Source: an uncultured Lachnospiraceae bacterium (GTDB lineage: Bacteria > Bacillota > Clostridia > Lachnospirales > Lachnospiraceae). Taken from it: a stretch of 64,000 bases of DNA. This document shows, in pieces, positions 53,353 through 62,029 of the stretch. Numbering within the stretch: the first letter of the stretch is position 1; every line of letters starts with the position of its first letter. The translations under genes were made by a program, and so were the position numbers. Where the stretch lies: contig CAKRFU010000014.1 of the NCBI GenBank assembly GCA_934320845.1, positions 11,913 through 75,912 on the forward strand, read 5' to 3'. The notes beneath the pieces were generated by a model that worked only from the letters and a program-made list of their open reading frames with translations, ran no database searches and was not told the origin of the DNA.

Positions 53353-53931
53353 ATGAGACTTTCAAAATTTACTAAAAAAGGTGTTGCAGTTGCATTAGCA
53401 CTCTCAATGGTAGTAGTAGGAAACGCAGGAATGACACAGAAGGCAAGTGCTGCAAAGAAATTAAAGACATATGTTATGTTTGCAGATGAGAAATGGAAAG
53501 TAACAGCAAACATGGATACAGCTAATGGAAAGTATGATGCACCAAAGACTGTTACAGCTAAGAAGGGTTCACAGAATGTAACTATGACTCTTAAGAGAAG
53601 TGCAATCAATGGTTCAAAAGAGAGCATTACAAAAGCAGCAGTATTTTGTGTAGATGTTGTAGATGCAATGAAGACATACAAAGCAAATCAGATTAAAATT
53701 TCAAATGTTAAGATTGCAGTTGACGGAAAAGCTATCAAAGTTAAGGCTAACAAACTTAAACAGGGTTATCTTGAGGCAGATCAGAAGAACAACAAATATC
53801 GTCTTGAAATCTTTAATGTATACGGAAAAGGACAGACAGCAGCTAAGAAAGCAAACTATCCTGTAGATCCTAACAAATTAAAATTCAAGAAGACTCTTAA
53901 AGTAAGCTTCAAGATTACATTTAAGAAATAA
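53353..53931 (+). CDS. Secreted protein of unknown function
   Basis: A 192-residue protein with a clear signal peptide (basic MRLSKFTKKG, hydrophobic core, cleavage near ASA-A at ~34). The mature part is Lys-rich and beta-prone with no catalytic motif recognised. Codon choice resembles that of gap and pgk rather than that of neighbours, and the ribosome site is near perfect, suggesting high expression. The last 19 bp are duplicated 53 bp after the stop. Possibly an abundant envelope-associated protein. Confidence 0.75.
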   Translation: MRLSKFTKKGVAVALALSMVVVGNAGMTQKASAAKKLKTYVMFADEKWKVTANMDTANGKYDAPKTVTAKKGSQNVTMTLKRSAINGSKESITKAAVFCVDVVDAMKTYKANQIKISNVKIAVDGKAIKVKANKLKQGYLEADQKNNKYRLEIFNVYGKGQTAAKKANYPVDPNKLKFKKTLKVSFKITFKK

Positions 53932-54004
53932 TATTTGTTAAAAGTCAAAGATACTATCTGAACAAGACAGTTATTGATACATATTATTACATTTAAGAAA
54001 TAAT
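53914..54004 (+). repeat. Duplicated 3' end of the secreted-protein gene
   Basis: ATTACATTTAAGAAATAAT occurs at 53914-53932 (last codons, stop and flank) and again at 53986-54004, a perfect 19-bp direct repeat separated by 53 bp. Confidence 0.8.
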
Positions 54005-54016
54005 TGATAAGTTATG

Positions 54017-54065
54017 AAAATGGATTGTCAATAGGAATATAATTTCATATGGCAGTCCATTTTTC
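54017..54065 (+). terminator. Terminator after the secreted-protein gene
   Basis: AAAATGGA / TCCATTTT arms with a 31-nt loop, followed by TTCTT. Moderate fit. Confidence 0.5.
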
Positions 54066-54095
54066 TTGCAAAATTAAGAGAATAGGAGAGATTAT

Positions 54096-55016
54096 ATGTC
54101 AGACCAGGGAAAATTTATTGAGGCATTGGATGCTGTTAAGAATATTGCAGTTTCGCAAAATAACAGTTTGACAAAGGAAGAAGTTAAAAAATATTTGAGT
54201 GATATGAACTTATCGGAAGAGCAATTTGAACAGGTCTATTATTATCTTTCGCTTTCGGGAATCAATATAGAGGGATATAGATTCATTCCAAAGGCTGTCG
54301 ATTTAAAGAGTGATACAGAAAATCAAAAAGACGAGGAAGAAATATCAGTACAGGCTGATGGAAAAAGTAAAGAGCAGGATAAAAAAGAAGAGGGTGCGGG
54401 CGAAAAGACACTATCTAAAAAACGTGCGGAATATAACAGCAGAATTTACATGGATGAGATAAAAAAACTTGATTACTATGAGGATAATGATGAAAAGAAA
54501 TTAGTTTCAGAATTTTTGAATGGTGACAAAGAGGCGAGAAATAAACTTATAGAAAACAGACTGACACAGGTTATAAATATTGCAAACAAGTATTCGGACA
54601 GAGAGGCTGTAAAAAAAGAGATTATAGGTATTGATGAGCTTATAGCTGAGGGAAATGTCGGCTTGCTGGAGGCAATATCGGTTATAGAAGAAAATAAAAA
54701 GAATTATGTTGATACGGCAGGAAAGCCGGTTTTTGAGAGTATAGATGGTACTATATATATGGAAGTTACAAATTCAATTGAATCTTTACTTGATACCATG
54801 ACATCGGACAAGGATTGGGAAAGTGCCGTTCTTGCAAGAACAAATCTGCTCAATGAGGCAGCAAAATATATGACAGAAGAAATGGGAAGAGTTCCGACAA
54901 AAGAAGAATTATCTGAGTATACCAAAATCCCGGTCGATGAAATAAGAGGAATTATGGGATTGTCAAAAGATACACAGAGGATAGCTGATACTACAGCAGT
55001 AAGATTTAGAAAATAG
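54096..55016 (+). CDS. Sigma-70-like protein lacking region 4
   Basis: A 306-residue protein. Residues ~1-60 look like sigma region 1.1 (NNSLTKEEVKKYL, YYLSLSGINIEG); after a charged linker come region 1.2/2.1-like (YMDEIKKLDYYEDNDEKKL, NKLIENRLTQVINIANKYS) and region 2.2-like ELIAEGNVGLLEAI, normally the core-RNAP contact. The region 2.3-2.4 aromatic/basic stretch is replaced, a region 3-like segment (AKYMTEEMGRVPTKEELSE) follows, and no region 4 exists. It may bind RNA polymerase without promoter recognition, as an antagonist or accessory factor; this is an inference. AGGAGAG is ~6 nt before the start. Confidence 0.7.
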   Translation: MSDQGKFIEALDAVKNIAVSQNNSLTKEEVKKYLSDMNLSEEQFEQVYYYLSLSGINIEGYRFIPKAVDLKSDTENQKDEEEISVQADGKSKEQDKKEEGAGEKTLSKKRAEYNSRIYMDEIKKLDYYEDNDEKKLVSEFLNGDKEARNKLIENRLTQVINIANKYSDREAVKKEIIGIDELIAEGNVGLLEAISVIEENKKNYVDTAGKPVFESIDGTIYMEVTNSIESLLDTMTSDKDWESAVLARTNLLNEAAKYMTEEMGRVPTKEELSEYTKIPVDEIRGIMGLSKDTQRIADTTAVRFRK

Positions 55017-55020
55017 TGGG

Positions 55021-55078
55021 TGTCCACAATATTTTGTGATTTTGCTAAAAATAAACACAATATATTGTGGACATTTTT
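55021..55078 (+). terminator. Perfect hairpin, possible terminator
   Basis: TGTCCACAATAT / ATATTGTGGACA pair over 12 bp with a 29-nt loop and TTTTT follows. It coincides with two NrdR-like boxes, so the symmetry may reflect paired operators rather than, or as well as, termination of the sigma-like gene. Confidence 0.5.
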
Positions 55079-55096
55079 GGCTTCAAGTGCTATAAT
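55024..55096 (+). promoter_or_regulatory. NrdR-like box pair and nrdD promoter
   Basis: Boxes CCACAATATTTTGTGA (55024-55039) and ACACAATATATTGTGG (55055-55070) fit the NrdR consensus acaCwAtATaTwGtgt at 13 and 15 of 16 positions. Their starts are 31 bp apart, about three helical turns, the arrangement known for NrdR. Box 2 overlaps TGGACA (55068-55073), a -35 with a 17-bp spacer to TATAAT (55091-55096). Repression of nrdDG by the ATP/dATP-sensing NrdR is the natural reading. Confidence 0.8.
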
Positions 55097-55152
55097 GAGT
55101 CTTGCGTTTTGACATAGGGCATACGTCAGAACAAGTTTAGATTGGAGGAAAT

Positions 55153-57282
55153 ATGATGAAGGTAATCAAGAGGGATGGCAGAGTAGTTGAGTATGATCGT
55201 AATAAAATTGTTATTGCAATTCAGAAAGCTAATGCAGAAGTAGATAAAAGCGAACAGGTCAATGAAGAAAAAATAGATTCTATCGTTGCCGGAATTGAGA
55301 ATAAGCATGTGGACAACATGATGGTTGAGGATATTCAGGATATGATAGAACAGAAGCTCATGAGCGAAGGCAAATTTGAGCTGGCTAAGAAGTATATAAT
55401 TTACAGATATACAAGAGAAATGGTTCGCCGGGCAAATACTACGGATGATTCTATTATGAGTCTTATAAAAAACAGCAACAAAGACGTAATGGAAGAAAAC
55501 TCCAACAAAAATGCGTATATTGCTTCAACACAGAGAGATCTTATAGCGGGTGAGGTTTCAAAAGACCTTACAAAGCGTGTACTTCTTCCTGAAAAGATTG
55601 TTAAGGCACATGAAGAGGGAATACTTCATTTTCATGATATGGATTATTTTCTTCAAAGCATATTTAACTGCTGTCTTATCAATATAGGTGATATGCTTGA
55701 AAATGGGACGGTTATGAATGGCAAGCTGATAGAGACGCCAAAAAGTTTTCAGGTTGCCTGTACAGTTATGACACAGATTATATCAGCAGTGGCAAGCAGT
55801 CAGTATGGGGGACAGTCTGTTGATATAAGACATCTTGGAAAGTATCTGAGAAAGAGCCATGATAAATATGAGGCACATTACAGAGCGAAGTATGGTGACA
55901 CCATAACAGAGGATATTCTTGAAGAATTTGTAAATGACAGACTACATGATGAATTAAAATCAGGTGTTCAGACGATACAATATCAGATAAACACACTTAT
56001 GACTACAAACGGTCAGTCGCCTTTTGTGACGCTTTTCCTTAACCTTGATAAGGATGATCCGTATATAGAAGAAAATGCCATGATTATAGAAGAAATTCTC
56101 AATCAGAGAATTGAAGGCATAAAGAATGAAAAGGGAGTATATGTAACGCCGGCATTCCCTAAACTTATATATGTGCTTGACGAGCACAACTGCCTCAAGG
56201 GAGGCAGGTATGATTATCTTACCAAACTTGCAGTAAAATGTTCGGCAAAGAGAATGTATCCTGATTATATATCAGCAAAGAAGATGCGTGAAAATTATGA
56301 GGGAAATGTATTTTCTTGTATGGGCTGCAGAAGTTTTCTTACTCCTTGGAAGGATGAGAACGGGGAGTATAAGTTTGAGGGAAGATTTAATCAGGGTGTT
56401 GTAAGTATAAATCTTCCTCAGATTGCAATAATAGCCCAGGGTGATGAAGAAAAATTCTGGACATTGCTTGAAGAGAGACTGGCACTTTGCTTTGATGCAC
56501 TTATGGCAAGGCATCATGCACTCGAGGGAACATTGTCAAGCGTAAGTCCTATACACTGGCAGTATGGAGCAATAGCAAGACTTGGAAAAGACGAACCGAT
56601 AGACAAACTTCTCCATGACGGTTATTCAACAATCTCTCTTGGCTACATAGGAGTTTATGAGACAACAAAACTTATGACAGGAGTAAGTCATACTGATCCG
56701 AAAGGAACAAACTTTGCACTTAGACTTATGAAGAGACTTAGACTTGCATGCGATACATGGAAACTTGAGACAGGAATAGGATTCGGACTTTACGGAACAC
56801 CTGCTGAAAGTTTATGTTACAGATTTGCAGAAATTGACAGAAAGAAATTCGGCGTAATAAAAGATGTAACTGATAAAGGATACTATACAAATTCATATCA
56901 TGTAGATGTTCGTGAAAAAATAGATGCATTTGAAAAGTTTAAATTTGAAAGTCAGTTCCAGAAAATTTCCTCAGGCGGTGCTATCTCATATGTAGAGATA
57001 CCAAATTTGAGAAATAATCTTGAAGCTCTTGAGGACGTTGTTAAGTTTATATATGAAAACATACAATATGCGGAGTTTAACACAAAATCAGATTATTGTC
57101 ATGTATGCGGATACGACGGAGAGATTATTATAAATGATGACCTTGAGTGGGAGTGCCCGCAATGCCACAATAAAGATAAGAATAAGATGACCGTCATAAG
57201 AAGAACATGTGGATATCTTGGAGAAAATTTCTGGAATGTAGGAAAGACTAAGGAAATAAATTCAAGAGTGCTTCATTTATAG
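55153..57282 (+). CDS. nrdD: Anaerobic ribonucleoside-triphosphate reductase
   Basis: A 709-residue class III reductase that makes deoxynucleotides from NTPs with a glycyl radical. An ATP-cone domain (~1-90, KVIKRDGRVVEYD) is followed by the barrel with catalytic Cys residues, a C-terminal zinc site (CHVCG and CPQCH) and the glycyl radical motif RRTCGYLGENF. TGGAGG is 4 nt before ATG 55153 and 7 nt before ATG 55156, so either may be used. nrdG lies downstream; NrdR-like boxes precede the promoter. Confidence 0.97.
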   Translation: MMKVIKRDGRVVEYDRNKIVIAIQKANAEVDKSEQVNEEKIDSIVAGIENKHVDNMMVEDIQDMIEQKLMSEGKFELAKKYIIYRYTREMVRRANTTDDSIMSLIKNSNKDVMEENSNKNAYIASTQRDLIAGEVSKDLTKRVLLPEKIVKAHEEGILHFHDMDYFLQSIFNCCLINIGDMLENGTVMNGKLIETPKSFQVACTVMTQIISAVASSQYGGQSVDIRHLGKYLRKSHDKYEAHYRAKYGDTITEDILEEFVNDRLHDELKSGVQTIQYQINTLMTTNGQSPFVTLFLNLDKDDPYIEENAMIIEEILNQRIEGIKNEKGVYVTPAFPKLIYVLDEHNCLKGGRYDYLTKLAVKCSAKRMYPDYISAKKMRENYEGNVFSCMGCRSFLTPWKDENGEYKFEGRFNQGVVSINLPQIAIIAQGDEEKFWTLLEERLALCFDALMARHHALEGTLSSVSPIHWQYGAIARLGKDEPIDKLLHDGYSTISLGYIGVYETTKLMTGVSHTDPKGTNFALRLMKRLRLACDTWKLETGIGFGLYGTPAESLCYRFAEIDRKKFGVIKDVTDKGYYTNSYHVDVREKIDAFEKFKFESQFQKISSGGAISYVEIPNLRNNLEALEDVVKFIYENIQYAEFNTKSDYCHVCGYDGEIIINDDLEWECPQCHNKDKNKMTVIRRTCGYLGENFWNVGKTKEINSRVLHL

Positions 57283-57431
57283 GAAGAGGCAGCACAAGTT
57301 AAAAAGTTTTTGATATAGTGAATTTTTAGAGATTTTTAATGGTAAAAAGATTTGACATGAAACAGGCATTATATTTAGAAGATATTGATGTCTGTTTTGT
57401 GCTAAGTATGGCGATGGGAATGGTGATAACA

Positions 57432-57962
57432 ATGAATTATGCAGATATAAAGAGAATTGATGTGGCAAACGGACCGGGTGTGAGAGTATCTCTGTTTGTA
57501 AGCGGATGTACTCATCATTGTAAAGAGTGTTTCAATCCTGAAACATGGGATTTTTCATACGGAAATATATTTGATGAAAATGCAGAAAATGAGATTATAA
57601 AATATCTGGAACCGGACTACATAAAGGGACTTACATTACTTGGCGGGGATCCGATGGAAAAAGTGAATCAGGAGGCACTTATACCGTTACTTGAGAAAGT
57701 AAAAAAAACATATCCGGATAAATCAATCTGGTGCTATACAGGGTATGATTTTGAAGAAGACATAAAGAAAAATATGCTTAAAAACTGGGAAGTGACTAAA
57801 AAATTTATGTCATACATAGATGTTTTGGTTGACGGCGAATTTAAAATTGATTTGAAAGATTTAAATCTTGTATTCAGGGGTTCGTCAAATCAAAGAATAA
57901 TAATGGTAAAGGAATCACTCGAAAGTGGAAAAATTGTTTTGTGGGAAAAGACCGAGGGATAA
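57432..57962 (+). CDS. nrdG: Anaerobic ribonucleotide reductase activating protein
   Basis: A 176-residue radical-SAM enzyme that installs the glycyl radical on NrdD. The [4Fe-4S] motif is CTHHCKEC (CxxxCxxC); GPGVRVSLFVSG precedes it. A longer frame starts at 57339, but the conserved family start MNYADIKRID favours 57432, after TGGTGAT. The 149 bp between nrdD and this start contain no terminator, consistent with an operon. Confidence 0.94.
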   Translation: MNYADIKRIDVANGPGVRVSLFVSGCTHHCKECFNPETWDFSYGNIFDENAENEIIKYLEPDYIKGLTLLGGDPMEKVNQEALIPLLEKVKKTYPDKSIWCYTGYDFEEDIKKNMLKNWEVTKKFMSYIDVLVDGEFKIDLKDLNLVFRGSSNQRIIMVKESLESGKIVLWEKTEG

Positions 57963-57972
57963 AATAAAAGAT

Positions 57973-58000
57973 ATTTCAAAAATAATCTTGAAATTTTTTT
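57973..58000 (+). terminator. Terminator after nrdG
   Basis: ATTTCAA / TTGAAAT arms with an 8-nt loop, followed by T6. The 3' arm also provides the -35 of the gap promoter. Confidence 0.65.
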
Positions 58001-58016
58001 GGTAATTGGTTACAAT
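57988..58016 (+). promoter_or_regulatory. Promoter of gap
   Basis: TTGAAA (57988-57993), 17-bp spacer and TACAAT (58011-58016). The -35 lies in the 3' arm of the nrdG terminator. A ~145-nt leader follows. Confidence 0.6.
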
Positions 58017-58098
58017 AGTCCGTAGGTAGGTTTGTGCAAAAGAGAAAATATCGCATAAGATATTATTTTTTAGCGAGAGCCTGCATTCAAATGATTAA

Positions 58099-58127
58099 TT
58101 GTCGGACAGGTCTTTCCTGCCGGACAA
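58099..58127 (+). promoter_or_regulatory. Hairpin in the gap leader
   Basis: TTGTCGGACAGG / CCTGCCGGACAA pair with two mismatches around a short loop, ~35 nt before the gap start. It could stabilise the mRNA 5' end; no known riboswitch was recognised. Confidence 0.45.
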
Positions 58128-58160
58128 ATTATAAAATTTATATTTAGGAGGAATTTTAAC

Positions 58161-59177
58161 ATGGCAGTTAAAGTTGCAATCAATGGTTTTGGACGTATCG
58201 GACGTCTTGCATTCAGACAGATGTTTGGTGCAGAAGGTTATGAAGTAGTAGCTATCAACGATTTAACAAGCCCTAAGATGCTTGCTCATCTTTTAAAGTA
58301 TGATTCATCACAGGGTAAATATGAGAAGGCTGACACAGTTTCAGCAGGTGAAGATTCTATCACAGTTGATGGAAAAGAAATTAAAATCTATGCTTTCCCA
58401 GATGCAAACAATTGTCCATGGGGCGACCTTGATGTAGATGTAGTTCTTGAGTGCTCAGGTTTCTACACATCTAAAGAAAAGGCTCAGGCTCATATCAATG
58501 CAGGCGCAAAGAAAGTTGTTATCTCAGCTCCAGCTGGTAACGATCTTCCTACAATCGTTTACAATACAAACCATGAGACATTAAAGAAAGGTGATCAGAT
58601 TATCTCAGCAGCATCTTGTACAACAAACTGCTTAGCTCCAATGGCTGACGCACTTAACAAGTTTGCTCCTATCGAGTCTGGTATCATGGTTACAATCCAT
58701 GCTTACACAGGTGATCAGATGACACTTGATGGTCCTCAGAGAAAGGGTGACCTTAGAAGATCTCGTGCAGCAGCAGTTAACATCGTTCCTAACAGCACAG
58801 GTGCTGCAAAAGCTATCGGACTTGTTATCCCAGAGCTTAACGGAAAGCTTATCGGATCTGCTCAGCGTGTTCCTACACCAACAGGTTCTACAACAATCCT
58901 TACAGCAGTTGTAAGAGGAAAAGATGTAACAGTTGACGGAATCAACGCAGCTATGAAAGCAGCAGCTAATGAGTCATTTGGTTACAATGATGAAGAAATC
59001 GTTTCTTCAGATATCGTAGGAATGAGATTTGGTTCACTCTTCGATGCAACTCAGACAATGGTAAACAAAGTAGCTGATGATCTTTATGAAGTTCAGGTAG
59101 TTTCTTGGTATGACAATGAGAACTCTTACACATCACAGATGGTAAGAACAATCAAGTACTTCTCAGAGAACTGCTAG
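58161..59177 (+). CDS. gap: Glyceraldehyde-3-phosphate dehydrogenase, type I
   Basis: A 338-residue glycolytic enzyme converting glyceraldehyde-3-phosphate to 1,3-bisphosphoglycerate with NAD. NAD-binding [13 protein letters not shown] is near the N-terminus and the catalytic Cys is in [21 protein letters not shown] is near the C-terminus. TAGGAGG is 8-9 nt upstream, and codon choice (CTT, GCT, ATC) indicates high expression. Its 3' end is duplicated downstream. pgk and tpiA follow. Confidence 0.98.
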   Translation: MAVKVAINGFGRIGRLAFRQMFGAEGYEVVAINDLTSPKMLAHLLKYDSSQGKYEKADTVSAGEDSITVDGKEIKIYAFPDANNCPWGDLDVDVVLECSGFYTSKEKAQAHINAGAKKVVISAPAGNDLPTIVYNTNHETLKKGDQIISAASCTTNCLAPMADALNKFAPIESGIMVTIHAYTGDQMTLDGPQRKGDLRRSRAAAVNIVPNSTGAAKAIGLVIPELNGKLIGSAQRVPTPTGSTTILTAVVRGKDVTVDGINAAMKAAANESFGYNDEEIVSSDIVGMRFGSLFDATQTMVNKVADDLYEVQVVSWYDNENSYTSQMVRTIKYFSENC

Positions 59178-59290
59178 TCATTGCGATTGTTCTTCGAACA
59201 ATCAAGTACTTCTCAGAGAACTGCTAATCATACTGCTAATCTTTGAGATTGTTCTTCAAACAATCAAGTGCTTCTAAAAGATTTGCTAAT
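59146..59290 (+). repeat. Three tandem copies of the gap 3' end
   Basis: A 31-nt segment at 59146-59176 (end of gap) is repeated exactly at 59196-59226; a diverged copy lies at 59258-59290. The copies are joined by GATTGTTC-TTC-GAACAATC (59185-59203), a perfect 8-bp hairpin, echoed before copy 3. Confidence 0.85.
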
Positions 59291-59320
59291 CTTTGGAAGT
59301 TATACGGATATGATCCATAT

Positions 59321-59360
59321 ACGGGTCCGGTCTTTTAGAGGACCGGGCTCGTTTTTCTTT
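59321..59360 (+). terminator. Terminator after gap
   Basis: ACGGGTCCGGTC / GACCGGGCTCGT form a 12-bp stem (two wobble pairs), 8-nt loop, followed by TTTTCTTT. Confidence 0.8.
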
Positions 59361-59459
59361 ATATGAATTTTTGAGTTTGTATAAAGTGCCTTTATTACAA
59401 TAGGGGCAGACTACATTTGATATGTAGATTATTTGATTAAATTTTGAGAGGAGATTTTT

Positions 59460-60659
59460 ATGTTAAATAAAAAATCTGTTGATGATATCAACGTAAAAGG
59501 AAAAAAAGTTTTAGTTAGATGTGATTTCAATGTACCATTGCAGGATGGAAAGATTACAGATGAAAACCGTCTTGTAGCAGCACTTCCTACAATCAAGAAA
59601 CTTATTGCTGACGGTGGAAAGGTTATTCTTTGCTCACATCTCGGTAAGCCAAAGGGAGAGCCAAAGCCTGAACTTTCACTTGCTCCAGTAGCAAAGAGAC
59701 TTACAGAGCTTCTCGGACAGGAAGTTAAATTTGCAGCAGATGCCAATGTAGTTGGAGACAATGCAAAGGCAGCAGTTGCAGCTATGAACGATGGTGATGT
59801 TATTCTTCTTGAGAATACTCGTTACAGAGCAGAAGAGACAAAGAATGGAGAAGAGTTCTCAAAGGAACTTGCTTCACTTTGTGATGTATTTGTAAATGAT
59901 GCATTTGGTACAGCTCATAGAGCACATTGTTCAAATGTTGGTGTTACAGAATTTGTTAAGGGTGACTGCGTAGTTGGATACCTTATGCAGAAAGAAATTG
60001 ATTTCCTCGGAAATGCAGTAAACAATCCAGAGAGACCATTCGTAGCAATTCTCGGTGGAGCTAAAGTTTCTTCAAAGATTTCTGTTATCGAAAACCTTCT
60101 TGATAAGGTTGATACACTTATCATCGGTGGTGGTATGGCATATACATTTATGGCAGCTCACGGTGAGGAAGTTGGTAAATCACTTCTTGAGGAAGACTAC
60201 AAAGATTATGCTCTTAAGATGGAGAAAAAGGCTGAGGAGAAAGGTGTTAAACTCCTTATTCCTATTGACACAACAGTAGCTGATGACTTCTCAAATGATG
60301 CAAACTTCAAAGTAGTAGGTCGTGGAGAAATTCCTGCTGATATGGAAGGTCTTGATATTGGACCAAAGACAGCAGAACTTTTTGCAAACGCTGTAAAAGG
60401 TGCAAAGACAGTAGTTTGGAATGGACCAATGGGATGCTTTGAGATGCCAAACTTTGCAAAAGGAACAATTGCAGTAGCAGAAGCTATGGCTGAACTTGAA
60501 GGTGCTACAACAATCATCGGTGGTGGTGATTCAGCAGCAGCTTGTAACCAGTTAGGTTTTGGTGACAAGATGACACATATTTCTACAGGTGGTGGAGCTT
60601 CACTTGAATTCTTAGAGGGTAAAGATCTTCCAGGTGTTGTAGCAGCAGACGACAAATAA
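59460..60659 (+). CDS. pgk: Phosphoglycerate kinase
   Basis: A 399-residue two-domain glycolytic kinase that makes ATP from 1,3-bisphosphoglycerate. Landmarks: [12 protein letters not shown] near the N-terminus, SHLGKPKG, and the nucleotide site GGGDSAAA near the C-terminus. GAGAGGAG is 6 nt before the start. Codon choice is like gap. tpiA starts 38 bp downstream, so the two are probably co-transcribed. Confidence 0.98.
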   Translation: MLNKKSVDDINVKGKKVLVRCDFNVPLQDGKITDENRLVAALPTIKKLIADGGKVILCSHLGKPKGEPKPELSLAPVAKRLTELLGQEVKFAADANVVGDNAKAAVAAMNDGDVILLENTRYRAEETKNGEEFSKELASLCDVFVNDAFGTAHRAHCSNVGVTEFVKGDCVVGYLMQKEIDFLGNAVNNPERPFVAILGGAKVSSKISVIENLLDKVDTLIIGGGMAYTFMAAHGEEVGKSLLEEDYKDYALKMEKKAEEKGVKLLIPIDTTVADDFSNDANFKVVGRGEIPADMEGLDIGPKTAELFANAVKGAKTVVWNGPMGCFEMPNFAKGTIAVAEAMAELEGATTIIGGGDSAAACNQLGFGDKMTHISTGGGASLEFLEGKDLPGVVAADDK

Positions 60660-60697
60660 AAGACTGAGCACAAAAAGTGTGCAGAAATGAGGATAAA

Positions 60698-61450
60698 ATG
60701 GCTAGAAAGAAAATTATCGCCGGCAACTGGAAAATGAACAAAACTCCTAGTGAGGCAGTTGCTTTAGTAAACGAATTAAAAGATTTAGTAAAAAATGATG
60801 ATGTTGATGTAGTATATTGTGTACCTGCAATCGATATTGTTCCAGTAGTAGAAGCTGTAAAGGGAACAAATGTAGAAGTAGGTGCTGAAAATATGTACTT
60901 TGAAGAAAGCGGAGCTTACACAGGTGAGATTTCTGCAGCAATGCTTGTAGATGCAGGTGTTAAATATGTTATCATCGGACATTCAGAGCGTCGTGATTAC
61001 TTCAAAGAGTGTGACTGCTTACTTAACAAGAAAGTTAAGAAAGCATTTGAGGCAGGTCTTACACCAATTCTTTGCTGTGGTGAGTCACTTGAGCAGAGAG
61101 AGATGGGCGTTACAATGGATTGGATTCGTCTTCAGATTAAATCTGATCTTGCAGGAATCACAGCTGACCAGGTTAAAAACATGGTTATCGCATATGAGCC
61201 AATCTGGGCAATCGGAACAGGAAAGACAGCTACATCTGATCAGGCACAGGAAGTGTGCAAGGGAATCCGTGATTGTGTAGCAGAAATGTATGATGAAGCT
61301 ACAGCAGATGCTGTCCGTATTCAGTACGGCGGTTCTATGAATGCCGGAAATGCAGCTGAATTACTTGCAAAACCTGACATTGATGGTGGTCTTGTAGGTG
61401 GAGCAAGCCTTAAAGCTGATTTTGGAAAAATTGTAAACTATAATAAATAA
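60698..61450 (+). CDS. tpiA: Triosephosphate isomerase
   Basis: A 250-residue TIM barrel interconverting dihydroxyacetone phosphate and glyceraldehyde-3-phosphate. Active-site motifs are GNWKMN (Lys), IGHSERR (His), [11 protein letters not shown] (Glu, flexible loop) and YGGSMN. ATG 60698 follows GAGGAT by 3-4 nt; a GTG frame 21 bp earlier is unlikely. Ends the gap-pgk-tpiA set. Confidence 0.98.
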   Translation: MARKKIIAGNWKMNKTPSEAVALVNELKDLVKNDDVDVVYCVPAIDIVPVVEAVKGTNVEVGAENMYFEESGAYTGEISAAMLVDAGVKYVIIGHSERRDYFKECDCLLNKKVKKAFEAGLTPILCCGESLEQREMGVTMDWIRLQIKSDLAGITADQVKNMVIAYEPIWAIGTGKTATSDQAQEVCKGIRDCVAEMYDEATADAVRIQYGGSMNAGNAAELLAKPDIDGGLVGGASLKADFGKIVNYNK

Positions 61451-61503
61451 AATCACTAGTGTACTGTATCAATGATACATTACATTAGGCTAAAGGCGAA
61501 GAT

Positions 61504-61529
61504 GCTTTCAGACTTTATAGTCTGAAAGC
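61504..61529 (+). terminator. Perfect hairpin after tpiA
   Basis: GCTTTCAGACT-TTAT-AGTCTGAAAGC, an 11-bp perfect stem without an adjacent T-tract; probably protects the 3' end or cooperates with the next terminator. Confidence 0.5.
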
Positions 61530-61555
61530 AGGTGATGAATAAAATTATCAATAAG

Positions 61556-61592
61556 AGGCATATCGGGGTAAAAATTTCCGGTGTGCCTTTTG
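61556..61592 (+). terminator. Second terminator hairpin after tpiA
   Basis: AGGCATATCGG / CCGGTGTGCCT pair with two wobbles, 11-nt loop, then TTTTG. It ends 31 bp before the acylphosphatase start. Confidence 0.6.
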
Positions 61593-61623
61593 TTGCCAGA
61601 TAAAAAAGATAAGGACAGGAATA

Positions 61624-61893
61624 ATGCAGAGAAGACAGATTAAATTTTACGGCAGAGTTCAGGGTGTGGGTTTTAGGTATCATGCAAAGCATGCGGCAGC
61701 TGCTTTAGGACTCACGGGATGGGTGAAAAACGAATATGATGGTTCTGTAATGATGGAAGTACAGGGAAATGAAAGTCTTATAGACAGGATGCTTCAGACA
61801 TTGAACAGAGATATGTATATAGATATACAGAGTATGGAAACGAAAAATATTAGTGTGGATGAAGAGGAAAAAAGTTTCAGAGTACTATATTAA
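61624..61893 (+). CDS. Acylphosphatase
   Basis: An 89-residue single-domain enzyme hydrolysing acyl-phosphates. The signature FYGRVQGVGFRYHAKH contains the catalytic Arg and GVGFR loop, and GWVKNEYDGSV contributes the catalytic Asn. AAGGACAG precedes the ATG. Standalone gene. Confidence 0.95.
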   Translation: MQRRQIKFYGRVQGVGFRYHAKHAAAALGLTGWVKNEYDGSVMMEVQGNESLIDRMLQTLNRDMYIDIQSMETKNISVDEEEKSFRVLY

Positions 61894-62029
61894 AAGTGGA
61901 ATAAATATGGCAAAATATATCGAATTATTCATGCAAAAAAATAAAAAATTTAAGTGGAGTTTGCTATCATAATTGGAGAAAAAGTTATATAATAAATAAT
62001 TATGACAGTGGTAGAAGGAGGATGAAAAA

